Shown here: in pieces, positions 34,725-49,730 of the stretch
Numbering within the stretch: position 1 is the first letter of the stretch
Layout: each line of letters opens with the position of its first letter
Assembly: GCA_963989245.1 (NCBI GenBank)
Contig: OZ022355.1
Location: 24,554,809 to 24,618,808, forward strand
From: Nansenia antarctica
Lineage: Eukaryota > Chordata > Actinopteri > Argentiniformes > Microstomatidae
Direction: 5' to 3'
Length of the DNA stretch: 64,000 nucleotides
Translations under genes and position numbers: made by a program
Notes under the pieces: model-generated
Database searches by the model: none
Seen by the model: the letters and a program-made list of their open reading frames with translations, nothing else
Told to the model about the DNA's origin: nothing

Positions 34725-35690
34725 AGAACAGGTAGGTTTTGAGGTGGGATTTAAAAGTGGAGAGTGAGGGTGAGTCTCTGAGTGGTGCTCTGGACTGCTC
34801 CATATGTGTAACACACCACCGTATAACAGTGTGTTTTATCTCACTGTAACCTGCACGGCATGTTTTTTGCACAACCCGACTATTACGTGAACTTGCCATA
34901 ATAATGTTGATTACATACGTTGATGTGCGTTCTGCGGCTACTCCCTAAGCCTATTCTATCATTGTTGATTTGCATTCTGCTATTGTTGATTGTGTTTTAG
35001 ATCCTGCTTATTTAATTATTGATGTTGTATTCTGCTGCCATGCAGAATGAACATAGAACTTTCGTCCCGAAGAATTAAGGTTACATACCCTGGTTCAGAA
35101 GACATCGGTGGTTCGTAATCGTGGCGGTTTGCGACCAACTTGAGGCGCATTACCGCCACCTACCGGACTGTGTTTGAACGTTAGATTTGACAGGGAAAAC
35201 TTAAAGATGAAAGAAATAAACGAAATGGGGGGGGTGTTAAATCCTGTCTATCAACCCAGTGTCTTTCAAATACTGTATTAACTGACAACAGTCATATCTG
35301 TGCTATTATATATTCCATAAATTAACTGATGAATCATGAAAATAATATCCTCTCTGCAAGATTTCAAAGATCTAATACTAGACAATGCTGCCCAGCTGTC
35401 CGAAGCTATTAATGCATTATTTACCCTGTTCTCTACCAACCATTCTAATGCTGTCAAAATGTCTAGAAGCTCCACTGTGTATACTGAAAAATGATCGGTG
35501 GTTCTTTTTTAAATTCCTGCCTTATATAATAATAATAATAATAATAATACATTTATTTTATAAGGCGCCTTTCATGGCACAAGGTCGCCGTACAATATGA
35601 GGGAGAAATACTGCAGCTCCTGAACGTCCTGTCTCTGGGTCTTTTGACCCATCTGTAAAAATTAGAGCCTTATCACTATAGTGCAGACCA

Positions 35691-35740
<50 letters not shown>

Positions 35741-35882
35741 GCTTTATTTATATAGCGCTTGTCCTGCAAACGTTGCAGCTCAAAGTGCTTTAATCATTAT
35801 ATAATCTAAAAAAAAAAATTGTGTAATTTAAAGGCAATATTAAAAGAATGGGGTTTTATAATGATAATTTAATTATTTAGTC

Positions 35883-38127
35883 CAGTGGTCTTCAACCGGG
35901 GGTCCGCGACCCCTAGGGGGTCCGCAGAGGTACTGCAGGGGGTCCGCCAAATTTTTTCCGAACAATTTAAAATTTTCACCAAAATAATTTGTGACAATTA
36001 AAAAATATAACAAAAGTTATATTGAGTAAACTACAAGCATTAATAGGCAATAATAAGCTACTTTTGACAAAAAACTATTTACAATAAAAATGTACTATTT
36101 ACTATTTGCATTATGGGTAATGACCCGATCACACTGTTGAAGCTGAGTGTTGATTAAACTGGTTGAGTTAAACGTGCGAAAGTTGTCCGAGTCCAATAAT
36201 TATATTATAACTTCACATTATTAGTTACTACTATTAATTAGTGAAGCAGGATGGATACATTTGTAACAGTAACGAGACCTCGAGCTCGAGATCCAACGGC
36301 TAGGCCTACTCCTTCCACCTCGGCCCCAGCAGCGCCTGCCCCAGGGGCAGATAAACTCAAACGAAAGCATGAAGCCATCAAAGCTGCAACGACACTTGGA
36401 GACGAATCATGGCCACTTACAAGATAAAGCACTGGACTACTTTCAGGCTCGTTTGCACTCTCTCCAAGGCCAACAGACAATGATAAGAAAATCTGCGAAA
36501 GTCGGTGAGCTTGCTTTGAAAGCCTCATATCAAGTTGCTCTTCGCAACTTCGCGTTGCCCAGTGTAAAAAGCCATACACAATTGCAGAAGATTTGATATT
36601 GCCTGCGGCCACTGATATGTGCAAGACCATGTTTGGGAATGATGGATATGCAGAAAAGTTGAAGACTATCCCATTGTCAGACACAACAATTGCTCGGCGA
36701 ATTGGTGAATGGCATCGGATGTGAGGGTGCAGTTAATTGAGAAATTACAAACGGCGGAGGCATTTGCACTCCAATTGGATGAATCAGTGGACATGTCCAA
36801 AGACGCACAGCTCTTGGCATTTGTGCGCTTTGTTGACCAAGACGAAATGTGTGAAGAGTTCTTGTTTTGTAAGAAGCTTCCTGAACGCACAACAAGTGCT
36901 GACATTTTCAAAGTGATTGATGACTTTCTCTGTGAAAATGACGTACGTTGGGCAAAGTGTGTCGCGGTGTGTACCGACGGTGCGCGCGCTATGACTGGGC
37001 AAAAGAGTGGACTGATGGCGCTTGTCAGAAAAGTCGCCCCCAAAGTGATGTGGACTCACTGCATGCTGCACAGAGAATCCCTCGCCGCTAAAGAAATGAG
37101 TGCTGAGTTTGCCGATGTTATGGACACTGTTGTAAAGGCTGTAAATGTTATTAAGAAGAGTGCCCTACAAACTCGCCTCTTCGCTTCTTTATGCGCCGCT
37201 ACAGGAGAGGAACACACAGCGCTCCTTTACCATTCAGAAGTCAGATGGCTTTCCCGTGGATCCGTATTGGCACGAGTATTTGAATTACGCACAGCTATCC
37301 ACGAATTTCTAATTGGCCAAAACCGCGCGGAGCTGGCTGCGCATTTCATTGACAATGCCTGGGTCTTTAAACTGGCATATCTGGCGGACGTTTTCGCAGA
37401 GTTGAACCGGCTGAACAGTTCTATGCAGGGCCGCAATACACACGCCATTCAGCTGTATGATAAGACAAGCTGTGTACCACCCAGCAGGGCCAGTCATCTC
37501 ACTGAGGTAAGCATACCTGACTTCCTGAAGCTAAATGTTTAATTGTTGAATAATAATAATAATAATAATAGAAAATATAAGCCTCATCAACAATAATAAT
37601 GATAATAATAACCAATAATAATTATGCATGAACGTTTTATCAATCATAAACACATATAGGTTAATAACCCAGTAATTAGCCTGTTACTTATTAATTTTCC
37701 CTTGTGACCTGACCCCCTGCCTGTCTGCCGACTACTTCTCCTGTCTGACCCCCTGCCTGTCTGCCGACTACTCCACCTGCCTGCCGACCATTCTTCCTGC
37801 TTGATTCCCCACCTGTCTGCCGACCCTTCCTCCTGCCTGACCTCCCGCCTGCCTGATGACCCACCTGCCCCTGTCCACCTGTGCCCCTGCACCTGTCCCA
37901 TCAGCCTTGTTACTAGAAATAAACCTTTATTATTTAACTCGTACCTGTTCACCTGTGTCTGCGTTTGGGTCCTACCTCTGGTCGTGACAAAATAGGTTAA
38001 TAAGGTGAATACAGTTATTATAGGCCTTAAAGTGTGACATTTTAAAAAATGTATTACATGTGGGGGTCCCTGGTCTGGTTGTCTCTCGTCCAAGGGGTCC
38101 TTGGGCTGAAAAGGTTGAAGACCCCTG
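35883..38127 (+). mobile_element. hAT-Charlie-type DNA transposon, unit 3 (106-bp deletion)
   Basis: Same insertion. It is 2245 bp because 106 bp, equivalent to 22230-22335 of unit 2, are missing at about 36357. Confidence 0.93.
36251..37542 (+). pseudogene. hAT (ZBED-like) transposase remnant, unit 3
   Basis: As in unit 1, plus a 106-bp deletion that removes the two cysteines of the BED finger and both early stops. Confidence 0.88.
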
Positions 38128-38881
38128 ATTTAGTCATTTAAAGGCTATATTAAAAAGATGGGTTTTTAGTCTTGACTTGAACATATTTGCTGAGGTTGCA
38201 TCCCTAATGTAAACTGGCAGTGCATTCCACAATCTGGGTGTATAACATGAGAATGCAGCCTCACCAAATCTCTTCTTTATATAGTTCTGTGCTACATTAC
38301 CAGGATGTGCATATTTGGACTTCTTTCGCAGTTCTTGTTGTATACATCTACTAGTGGATTCACAAATAACCAAGGTGGAATAATTGAATGTGGACCTGCA
38401 GGACTATACGGTGGATTATTATCTAAGTCATATCGTTTCGCTATTGTATTCCCTATTCATCCAAAACTCACATAAGTCAGTCTTATTATACTCCCCAACA
38501 ATCTTGTATAATAGGCTTAGTAGGATGTGAACTATTCTGAGCTTGTAAATGAACCCAGTATGCTGACGTCACACGAGAAGTCAAGGCCAATTAACGAACC
38601 CTCACCCACCTTGTCTACACGCGCTCCGCCGCTACGCACACGCGCTCCGCCGCTACGCACACGCGCTCCGCCGCTACGTACACGCGCATCGCCGCTACGT
38701 ACACGCGCATCGCGAAAGAATCCATCCCGTTCTCCTCCTCAAACGATCCCTCAAAGTCAAATCATTAAACTTGCTTTTAATCTTTAACTATTTTCATTGT
38801 TGTTTTTACTGACTGTGCTTTTGTTTGACTTGTTATGGATCTATTTTCTCTCGTGGAGTGTAGTGTGTCTGAGTACTGATA

Positions 38882-38939
<58 letters not shown>

Positions 38940-39278
38940 TATTATAATTATAATAATAATAATAACGTTTTATTTGTATAGCACTTGTCCTGCAAACGTT
39001 GCAGCTCAAAGTTCTCCAATCAAATAACCATCATTTTAATATTTAGTCATTTAAAGGCAATATTAAAAATATGGGTTTTTAGTCTTGACTTGAACATATT
39101 ATGTGCTGAGGTTGCATCCCTAATGTAAACTGGCAGTGCATTCCACAATCTGGGTGCATAAAATGAGAATGCAGCCTCACCAAATCTCTTCTTTTGTACA
39201 TGTGGTACACAGAGAAAACCAGCGCCAGAAGACCTGAGAGCTCTATTGGGCTGATATGCTAGCAAAGAAAAGCGCTAT

Positions 39279-39323
<45 letters not shown>

Positions 39324-39672
39324 TGTATGATTTATTATTATTATTATTAATATTATTATTATTATCTGACATATTAAGGACACATTAGGATTTGACTTGT
39401 ATACATATGAAGAGACATTCCATGTCGGAATACTATAGCAACAGAGGGGTTATGACGCCGTGGAATCTCAAGACAAAGAGATGCTATTCTATCACCATTC
39501 TACTAGTTGAGAAGAGAAGAGAAGAGAAGAGAGAATTAAGAGTAGAGAAAGTTTGGAAAGCGTTAAGAACATAATAGATAGAGATAGATAGATAGAGATA
39601 GAGATAGTGATAGAGATAGATAGATAGAGATAGATAGAGATAGAGAGTGATAGAGAGTGATAGCGATAGAGA

Positions 39673-39941
39673 ATGTCAGACTCCGACACGGTATGTTCTA
39701 CTCTCGTCATTTCTGATAAATACAGAAAGATGTTATATATAGTCATCTAAAGATTATATTGTATGATATTGTAGCGAAAGGGAATCTTCTAGTGTAACTC
39801 GCCCCATGCGGGAGTCGAACCCCGATCTCCCGCATAACCGACGGCCCCGCTAACCACTATACCAAGAGAGTTAACTAGTGGTTAGCGCGGCCGTCGGTTA
39901 TGCGGGAGATCGGGGTTCGACTCGACGCTATATAAGTCTGC

Positions 39942-39973
<32 letters not shown>

Positions 39974-40284
39974 AGATATTGGCTTGAATTATGCTGTTGC
40001 ATGGTGTGCAGATTAACACTTGAGTGAAGTTTAATGTATATAAATGAACTGTAGAGATACTTGATGTTCTACAGTGGATACAATGTAGTAATCTGTATAC
40101 GGTATAGGACAATCTGCTCTGTATACTGCAAGTACATCTAGCTTAGAGTCCTTAGCAACGCTTAGAGTCCTTAGCAACGCTTAGAGTCCTTAGCAACCCT
40201 TAGTCCTTAGCAACGCTTAGAGTCCTTAGCAACGCTTAGAGTCAACTACACCTATATTTATAATATAACCCTGACTAACCACTA

Positions 40285-40340
<56 letters not shown>

Positions 40341-43300
40341 GCCTTGTGAACTGTTTATAGAAATTATAAACGATCTGTTAAACTGTTGAATAAATACCAG
40401 TGTCAATAATACATACAGTATACATGCAGACCCTGGTCTCTGTATTCTGTATGGTTGTAAACTCAGACCCTGGTCTCTGTATTCTGTATGGTTGTAAACT
40501 CAGACCCTGGTCTCTGTATTCTGTATGGTTGTAAACTCTGTAAACTCAGACCTTGCTCTCAAAGATACTCCCTGCTAAAATAAAGGTTACATTAAATCTG
40601 GGACTCATTGGAAGTTTTATGTAAAAAAAAAAAGAAGAAAATAATAATAATAATAATTCTGCATGTATCAATCCCAGATTGCCCCTTCAAGTCTAATGAG
40701 ACAGATTCAAACTGCTGCTAGTTTTATCCATGAGCCATTCACATGTTCGTGAGCTTAGAATGATCAGGTTCTATCTCCGTTTAGGGCGGTTCAGAGATAT
40801 TGAGCGTCAAAGTTTTTACATTCCATTATGTTTTGTGAGATGGAACCTTTGTATTTTATTAATTACTAACTCAAAAATGTCAACATTTTAAAAATAACAC
40901 CACACAGGCGTTAATAAACACCTAATGGATCAGATTATGTAAAAAAACTACATTTAGTCAAAAATGGAGATAGAACCTTTTAATTCTAACGTCACGTGTT
41001 CACATGTTCTTATGTTCACATGTTCAAAAAAGAGTGAGGAATCCCGTGATGAATACAGTGAGAAGACCACCATGTCTCACTCTGACAGTAACACGGTATG
41101 TTGTACAGATTAGGCATTAGAGCAATGCATCTTAATGAAGATATTGTCTTGAAGTATGCTGTTGCATGGCGTGTAGACTGACACTTGAGTGAAGTTTAAT
41201 GTAAATGAAACTGTAAAGATACTTGATGTTCTATAATACAGCTATACAATGTAGTAATGTGTATATGCCTTGTGAACTGTTTATAGAAATTGTAAACAAT
41301 GTGTCAAAGTGTTAATATAATATAATACATACAGTATACATGCATATACATATATAATACATACAGTATACATTTATGTACATATATATGCATATTCTTA
41401 TGTTCACATGTTCTCATGTTCACATGTTCAAACAAGAGTGAGGAAGACAGTGAGGAAGGTGTGATACCAAGGTTGAAGTTGAAGACAGAAAGCCTGGTGA
41501 ATCGAATGATGGAACGATATCAAACGATAATACTACCACTGAATCAAAAGATTAAAGATCAGGAGGTAGTGATTTGGGCGTTACATGAAGAAGTGCTGAA
41601 GAGGGATTCAACATTCAACATTCAAGATTTATTTATTGATAGAAGGGACAAGGAAAACCTGGGAAAGGAAGAGCGACAGGTGGAGATCCTCCCTGAAAGA
41701 GACGCGGAGAACACGGTATGTTCTACTCTCGTCATTTCTGATAAATACAGAAAGATATTATATATAGTAATCTAAACATTATATTGTATGATATGATCAC
41801 TTTTTTTTTAAATAAATGCCGGACGCTGGCGTTGCTTGTTCGCCGCTTCTCCGCCCGAAATCTATAGGTGTAATTGCAGTATGCAGAGTAGATTGTCCTA
41901 CAAAGACACTTCGATTTAGTAATCTAAAAACTAATTAGACCCCTAGGCTATACTGTCTTTTATCTATATTTTTTTTGTTTCTTTTGATTTTACTACTCGA
42001 TCTTTTCAGTTTGTAAAGCGTCTTTGAGTGGCTAGAAAAGCGCTATATAAGTCTGCTATAAGTATTATTATTATTATGAAGTTATTGGCTTGAATTATGC
42101 TGTTGCATGGTGTGCAGATTAACACTTGAGTGAAGTTTAATGTATATAAATGAACTGTAGAGATACTTGATGTTCTACAGTGGATACAATGTAGTAATCT
42201 GTATACGGTATATGCCTTATGAACTGTTTATAGAAATTATAAACGATCTGTTAAACTGTTGAATAAATACCAGTGTCAATAATACATAGCTACAGTATAC
42301 ATGCATACCGTTAAACTGTTCATTTTGACCCAGCATTTGGTAGGGGAAGGCGCTTATTTGCATCAATGATCAATTGCCTAGCTAATTACCTCATTAACCA
42401 ATTACCTAACCCCGGGTGTCCTGGGGTTTAGTTTTAATATATATGTAGGCTAGTATATATGTATTATGTTACGGTACATGTGGGAAAACTAGGGTTAGGG
42501 TTAGACATGCCAGCATGTACCAAGTCGACGTAGCACCTAACCCTAACCCTAGTTTTCCCACATGTACCGTAACATACTGTATATATGTATATATAGTATG
42601 GATATCTATGCCCCTCTGCTGGGCCAATCTGCAGAGAGCGTTTCAGTGGGGTGTTCTTGTGCTGAAGCTAGTTTAACGTTTTGATTGAGGACCTCTATGT
42701 GTTTGTTTTTGTCTTGATTGTTTTATAATGTTGTAATTTTGTATTTGTATTCTGTATGGTTGTAAACCCAGACCCTGCTCTCTGTATTCTGTATGGTTGT
42801 AAACTCAGACCCTGGTCTCTGTATTCTGTATGGTTGTAAACCCAGACCCTGGCCTCTGTATTCTGTATGGTTGTAAACTCAGACCCTGGTCTCTGTATTC
42901 TGTATGGTTGTAAACTCAGACCCTGGTCTCTGTATTCTGTATGGTTGTAAACTCTGTAAACTCAGACCTTGCTCTCAAAGAGACTCCCTGCTAAAATAAA
43001 GGTTACATTAAATCTGGGACTCATTGGAAGTTTTATGTAAAAAAAAGAAGAAAATAATAAAAATAATAATAATAATAATTCTGCATGTACCAATCCCAGA
43101 TTGCCCCTTCAAGTCTAATGAGACAGATTCAATGGTGTGTTATTGTCTGTAAGGACAGGCTGCTGCTAGTTTTATTCATGAGCCATTCACATGTTCGTGA
43201 GTTTAGAATGATCAGGTTCTATCTCCGTTTAGAATGATCAGGTTCTACCTCCGTTTAGAATGATAAGGTTCTATCTCCGTTTAGAATGAGAAGGTTCTAT

Positions 43301-46300
43301 CTCCGTTTAGAATGATCAGGTTCTACCTCCGTTTAGAATGATAAGGTTCTATCTCCGTTTAGAATGATCAGGTTCTATCTCCGTTTAGGGCAGTTCAGAG
43401 ATATTGAGCGTCAAAGTTTTTACATTCCATTATGTTTTGTGAGATGGAACCTTTGTATTTTATTAATTACTAACTCAAAAATGTCAACATTTTAAAAATA
43501 ACACCACACAGGCGTTAATAAACACCTAATGGATCAGATTATGTAAAAAACTAAATTTCGTCAAAAATGGAGATAGAACCTTTTAATTCTAACGTCACGT
43601 GTTCACATGTTCTTATGTTCACATGTTCAAAAAAGAGTGAGGAATCCCGTGATGAATACAGTGAGAAGACCACCATGTCTCACTCTGACAGTAACACGGT
43701 ATGTTGTACAGATTAGGCATTAGAGCAATGCATCTTAATGAAGATATTGTCTTGAAGTATGCTGTTGCATGGCGTGTAGACTGACACTTGAGTGAAGTTT
43801 AATGTAAATGAAACTGTAAAGATACTTGATGTTCTATAATACAGCTATACAATGTGGTAATGTGTATATGCCTTGTGAACTGTTTATAGAAATTGTAAAC
43901 AATGTGTCAAAGTGTTAATATAATATAATACATACAGTATACATGCATATACATATATAATACATACAGTATACATGCATGTACATATATATATATATGC
44001 ATATTCTTATGTTCACATGTTCTCATGTTCACATGTTCAAACAAGAGTGAGGAAGACAGTGAGGAAGGTGTGATACCAAGGTTGAAGTTGAAGACAGAAA
44101 GCCTGGTGAATCGAATGATGGAACGATATCCAACGATAATACTATCACTGAATCAAAAGATTAAAGATCAGGAGGTAGTGATTTGGGCGTTACATGAAGA
44201 AGTGCTGAAGAGGAAGAGTGCTGAAGATTCAACATTCAAGATTCAAGATTTATTTATTGATAGAAGGGACAAGGAAAACCTGGGAAAGGAAGAGCGACAG
44301 GTGGAGATCCTCCCTGAAAGAGACGCGGAGAACACGGAGAGGGAGAGAATGCAGAGAGAGGCAGAGCAAGAAATGGAGAGGAAGAGAAAGGAGGAGGAGG
44401 AGGAACGGAAGAGAGAGATCGATAGATTGATAAGAGAAGAAGAACAAATGATAGAGATGAAGAGAGAGGAGGATGGGAAGAAAGAGATCGATAGATTGAT
44501 AAGAGAAGAAGAACAAATGATAGAGATGGAGAGAGAGGAGGAAAGGACAAAAGCCGAAAAGCAGGCAGCAATTAGAAAAAGACAGATGCAACAAGAAAAG
44601 CAAAAACTGTTAGAGAGAGACAGAATGCAGAGAGAGGAGCAAAAAGAAATGGAGAGGAAGAGAAAGGAGGAGGAGGAGGAAGAAAGGCAGAAAGCTGAAA
44701 AGCCTGAAGAGACAGTTAAGAACTCTTGGGAGAGACCGACACAAAAGAGAAGAGAGGGGGGGACCATCCAGGCATGGGGGACCATCCAGGCAAGAGCAGA
44801 GAGGGGGGGACCATCCAGGGAGAGAGAGTTGCGTTTGAGAGGACGAGAAGACAGAGAGAGGATGTGGAAGAGAAAGAGAGAGGAGGAAAGGAAGAGAGAT
44901 ATCGTTAGATTAGAACAACAAAAACTAGAAAAAGAAGAACAGTTAGAGAGAGAGAGAATCCAGAAGGAGGAGGGGCAACAGATGAAACAGTTGGAAGAGC
45001 AGAACAACAGGGCAATGGAGGATGAAAAAAAGAAAACCCCTGAGAAAGAGGGAAATGGAATGGAGGCACAGAAAGACAAGAGCATCTGGAGAAGAGCCTT
45101 CAATTTCATTAATGAGAAGCAGAAGGAGAACAATCTCCAGAGGATTCAGAGGACCTACCAGAGAGAGGAGGAGGAGGGTCACAACACCTACATCCAACGT
45201 AAGTGTAGTATTTCTACCTTCTGAAATGAATGAATGAATGAATAATAATAACAACTTTTTATTTGTATAGCGCTTTTCCTGCAAACGTTGCAGCTCAAAG
45301 TGCTCCAATCATTATATAATCATCATTTAATTATTTAGTCATTTAAAGGCAATATTAAAAAGATGGGTTTTTAGTCTTGACTTATATATATTATATACTC
45401 ATATTTGCTGAAGTTGCATCCCTAATGTAAACTGGCAGTGAATTCCACAATTTGGGTGCATAAAATGAGAATGCAGCCTCACCAAATCTCTTCTTTTGTA
45501 CATGTGGTACTCAGAGAAAATGATCTTTATTGTCATTGCGACAGGTACAACAAAATTCAAATGCAAACCCTAGGTGCTAACAAACAAACACAGTCCTAAG
45601 ATAAAAAAAACTAAACAAGAATGAGACATAAATAGGGGGGGATATAAATAAAAATAGGGGGATAAGTGATCGGTAGACATCTGAGAATGTATCTATTATG
45701 TGAACTTCTATACTTCTATACACTATATGGCCTAAATGATGGCTAGGACTGGTGATATCAAGCGAAAGGTTCTTTATATTCAAATCTGCAGACATACACT
45801 AGTGATCACTTTCTTTTCAATAAAACGAGCTATTAGATATTCACTTTCAATTCAATGTACAATTCGTATTTCTCAAAAAACAACAAACTGTCAACTTATA
45901 TGATTACCCATTTGGTTAATACAACAGAAATGTACTTATTTTTAACTATCAATCAATCATGTAACATATTAATCAATCTCTTTTAACTGCCAATCAATAA
46001 TGTAACATATTAATCAATCTCTTTTAACTGTCAATCAATCATGTAACATATTAATCAATCTATTCTCTTTTAACTGTCAATCAATAATGTAACATATTAA
46101 TCAATCATGTAACGTATAAAGTTACAACAGCAAGGCCTGACAATTAGCAATTTCTCTGATCAGTTACTGTCAACGTTTTGTTAGGTGTTCTATTCTATTC
46201 TAAACTTCGTACCTTTGGATATCGTCCTTTTCTCTGCCAGGTATCCCCACGTCTGGGGGCTTAATCTCGACGTGCACCCGGGCCCAGCGAGAGCAGGAGA

Positions 46301-46829
46301 AGAGAGCCGAGCTCTTAAAGAGGGAGAGGAACAGACAGAAGAGGGAGGACAAATGGAATAAGATCCAGGAGGAAAAAGCAGAGAAGAAGAGTGCCAAGAC
46401 TCAGAAGGAGGAGGAGCGCTATGAGAAGTGGGCTGCTCATAAGAGAGACCGGAGGCTGGAGGCGGTGGAGAGTGGCGCTGGAGAATTCTATACCGAGGAG
46501 ATGGCAGGGGACCCAGAGGCAGCTAGGTTTCCAGACCGGAAGATGACAATTTGGCAGAAAAGAAAGTTGAGGTGAGAAATGCAGGTTGGAAGTACGATGC
46601 ACAGACATTTCAAACACACATGTTCTTTAATTTATATAAAATGTGACCAAGACTGTTGAGTATGAGGGGCTTGTTGAGGTGTTTGGCTCAACAACAACAA
46701 CAACAAAAAAGTTGGTTGTCTAATGTTGTCACGTGTCTATGTGAGAGTCCTATGGCTAATTATCTCTCCACTTCTGTCTTTCTGTCATCTTCCCCCAGAC
46801 TGAAAGCTTTTCTGAAGATTGAAGATTGA
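39673..46829 (+). CDS. Array gene 4: same seven-exon coiled-coil gene, one Glu shorter
   Basis: Exons: 39673-39690, 41033-41095, 41437-41715, 43636-43698, 44046-45198, 46241-46571 and 46799-46829. Total 1938 bp, 645 residues. A GAG codon is missing from the poly-Glu run early in exon 5, an in-frame loss. Residue 281 is Lys, as in genes 2 and 5. AATAAA is at 46865-46870. Confidence 0.62.
39813..39922. repeat. Inverted tRNA-like pair, unit 3
   Basis: Arms 39813-39859 and 39876-39922, intron 1 of gene 4. Confidence 0.85.
41437..41715 (+). CDS. Gene 4 exon 3
   Basis: Same 279-bp phase 0-0 exon, followed by GTATGT at 41716. Confidence 0.6.
42465..42576. repeat. Telomere-motif inverted repeat, unit 4
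   Basis: Arms 42465-42504 and 42537-42576, intron 3 of gene 4. Confidence 0.92.
44046..45198 (+). CDS. Gene 4 exon 5
   Basis: 1153 bp, one GAG codon fewer in the GAG run near 44393. Residue 281 is Lys. Donor GTAAGT at 45199. Confidence 0.75.
46241..46571 (+). CDS. Gene 4 exon 6
   Basis: 331 bp, intact, Thr codon ACC. Confidence 0.7.
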
Positions 46830-47879
46830 AGATGCGATGCAGCCACTAACTGGTAGACAAAACAAATAAAGCAACAAAGTTAATTAATATTAGTGAATTA
46901 ATTAGTGGAAACCCCACTGACTAGCCATCCAATTCAATTGTTTCTTTTTGGATTCTGTCCAGGAGATAACACAGTGTTTTACCACATCTGATGCCACCCA
47001 TAGTACTTCTACTTCTTTTCGTTTCTCTGAATGGTGGTTATATGACAGTTTCCCATTTCTTTCTTTCTTATTTATTTTATTTATTTATTTATTTTTCTTT
47101 CTTTCTTATTTCACGTTTGTTGGACACTGCAAGGTCTATTGAGTAGTGGGCAGACAAGGCAGTGCTCCAGACCATGGTCTGCCCATTTCTTTCTTTCTTT
47201 CTTATTTATTTTCATTCTTTATTTATTTATTTTTCTCTCTTTCTTATTTATCTTCTTTCTTTCTTTCTTATTTATTTTCTTTCTTTATTATTCATTTTTC
47301 TTTCTTTCTTATTTATTTATTTATTTTTCTCTCTTTCTTATTTATTTATTTTCTTTTTTTCTTTCTTATTTATTTTCTTTCTTTCTTTCTTATTTAGAGA
47401 GTTTTCCACTGAGCCCATGGTGCTTCTGGGCCAGGTGGAGGGGCTTCAGTGGGGTTAGGGTTAGGGTTCCTCTAGGCATGCTAAAAAACATACTAAACAT
47501 CTAGTAAAATCACATTTTACGAAAGGTGTCATTTTCAAGATGGCTGTCGCGATCTTCAAATGGCTATATCTCCACTTCTGTACAACTTAGACAGGTAGGG
47601 TTGGTGTCTAACCCTAGGTTTTATGGGTCAAGGAATACAATTCAATCAGTGAAATTACCATTAGTTAATTCTTTTTTAACAAATCATATATGGGAATTGA
47701 TTTCACCATTCAAATCAGCATGAATGTAAACTATTACTGTAGACAGACAGACTGTTAGCTGGTACAGATAGACAGACATACTGTTAGCTGGTACAGACAG
47801 ACAGACAGACTGTTAGCTGGTACAGATAGACAGACAGACTGTTAGCTGGTACAGATAGACAGACAGACTGTTAGCTGGT

Positions 47880-47917
<38 letters not shown>

Positions 47918-48040
47918 TGTTAGCTGGTACAGACAGACAGACTGTTAGCTGGTACAGGTAGACAGACAGACTGTTAGCTGGTACAGACATACAGACAGAC
48001 TGTTAGCTGGTACAGACAGACAGACAGACTGTTAGCTGGT

Positions 48041-48074
<34 letters not shown>

Positions 48075-48436
48075 TGTTAGCTGGTACAGACAGACAGACT
48101 GTTAGCTGGTACAGGTAGACAGACAGACTGTTAGCTGGTACAGACATACAGACAGACTGTTAGCTGGTACAGACAGACAGACAGACTGTTAGCTGGTACA
48201 GATAGACAGACAGACTGTTAGCTGGTACAGACATACAGACAGACTGTTAGCTGGTACAGACAGACAGACAGACAGACTGTTAGCTGGTACAGACAGACAG
48301 ACAGACAGACTGTTAGCTGGTACAGATAGACAGACACTGCGTGACTATCGCTTACAGCTGTTGTTTCATGTGGTGCTGTTGATTTTCTCTTGGTTTTTCG
48401 GTGGACTGAATTGGTCCCCAGCATCTGGTCAGAGGT

Positions 48437-48566
48437 GTCCAGGGGGGGAGGGGGGGTGGCAGGGTTAGGGGAGGTTGTATGCATGTCCAGGGGGGGAGGG
48501 GGGGTGGCAGGGTTAGGGGAGGTTGTATGCATGTCCAGGGGGAGAGGGGGGGTGGCAGGGTTAGGG
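48437..48566. repeat. 48-bp G-rich minisatellite, 3 copies, unit 4
   Basis: Only the first, a middle-type and the last monomer remain, a loss of about 240 bp relative to units 1, 2 and 5. Confidence 0.95.
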
Positions 48567-49532
48567 AGAACAGGTAGGTTTTGAGGTGGGATTTAAAAGT
48601 GGAGAGTGAGGGTGAGTCTCTGAGTGGTGCTCTGGACTGCTCCATATGTGTAACACACCACCGTATAACAGTGTGTTTTATCTCACTGTAACCTGCACGG
48701 CATGTTTTTTGCACAACCCGACTATTACGTGAACTTGCCATAATAATGTTGATTACATACGTTGATGTGCATTCTGCGGCTACTCCCTAAGCCTATTCTA
48801 TCATTGTTGATTTGCATTCTGCTATTGTTGATTGTGTTTTAGATCCTGCTTATTTAATTATTGATGTTGTATTCTGCTGCCATGCAGAATGAACATAGAA
48901 CTTTCGTCCCGAAGAATTAAGGTTACATACCCTGGTTCAGAAGACATCGGTGGTTCGTAATCGTGGCGGTTTGCGACCAACTTGAGGCGCATTACCGCCA
49001 CCTACCGGACTGTGTTTGAACGTTAGATTTGACAGGGAAAACTTAAAGATGAAAGAAATAAACGAAATGGGGGGGGTGTTAAATCCTTTCTATCAACCCA
49101 GTGTCTTTCAAATACTGTATTAACTGACAACAGTCATATCTGTGCTATTATATATTCCATAAATTAACTGATGAATCATGAAAATAATATCCTCTCTGCA
49201 AGATTTCAAAGATCTAATACTAGACAATGCTGCCCAGCTGTCCGAAGCTATTAATGCATTATTTACCCTGTTCTCTACCAACCATTCTAATGCTGTCAAA
49301 ATGTCTAGAAGCTCCACTGTGTATACTGAAAAATGATCGGTGGTTCTTTTTTAAATTCCTGCCTTATATAATAATAATAATAATAATAATACATTTATTT
49401 TATAAGGCGCCTTTCATGGCACAAGGTCGCCGTACAATATGAGGGAGAAATACTGCAGCTCCTGAACGTCCTGTCTCTGGGTCTTTTGACCCATCTGTAA
49501 AAATTAGAGCCTTATCACTATAGTGCAGACCA

Positions 49533-49588
<56 letters not shown>

Positions 49589-49730
49589 GCTTTATTTATA
49601 TAGCGCTTGTCCTGCAAACGTTGCAGCTCAAAGTGCTTTAATCATTATATAATCTAAAAAAAAAATTTGTGTAATTTAAAGGCAATATTAAAAGAATGGG
49701 GTTTTATAATGATAATTTAATTATTTAGTC

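Larger units (their letters stand above)
28169..42203 (+). repeat. Tandem array unit 3 (about 14.0 kb)
   Basis: Third copy. Its private marker is a 106-bp deletion in the N-terminal part of the hAT transposase remnant near 36357. The G-rich minisatellite has 7 copies. Confidence 0.96.
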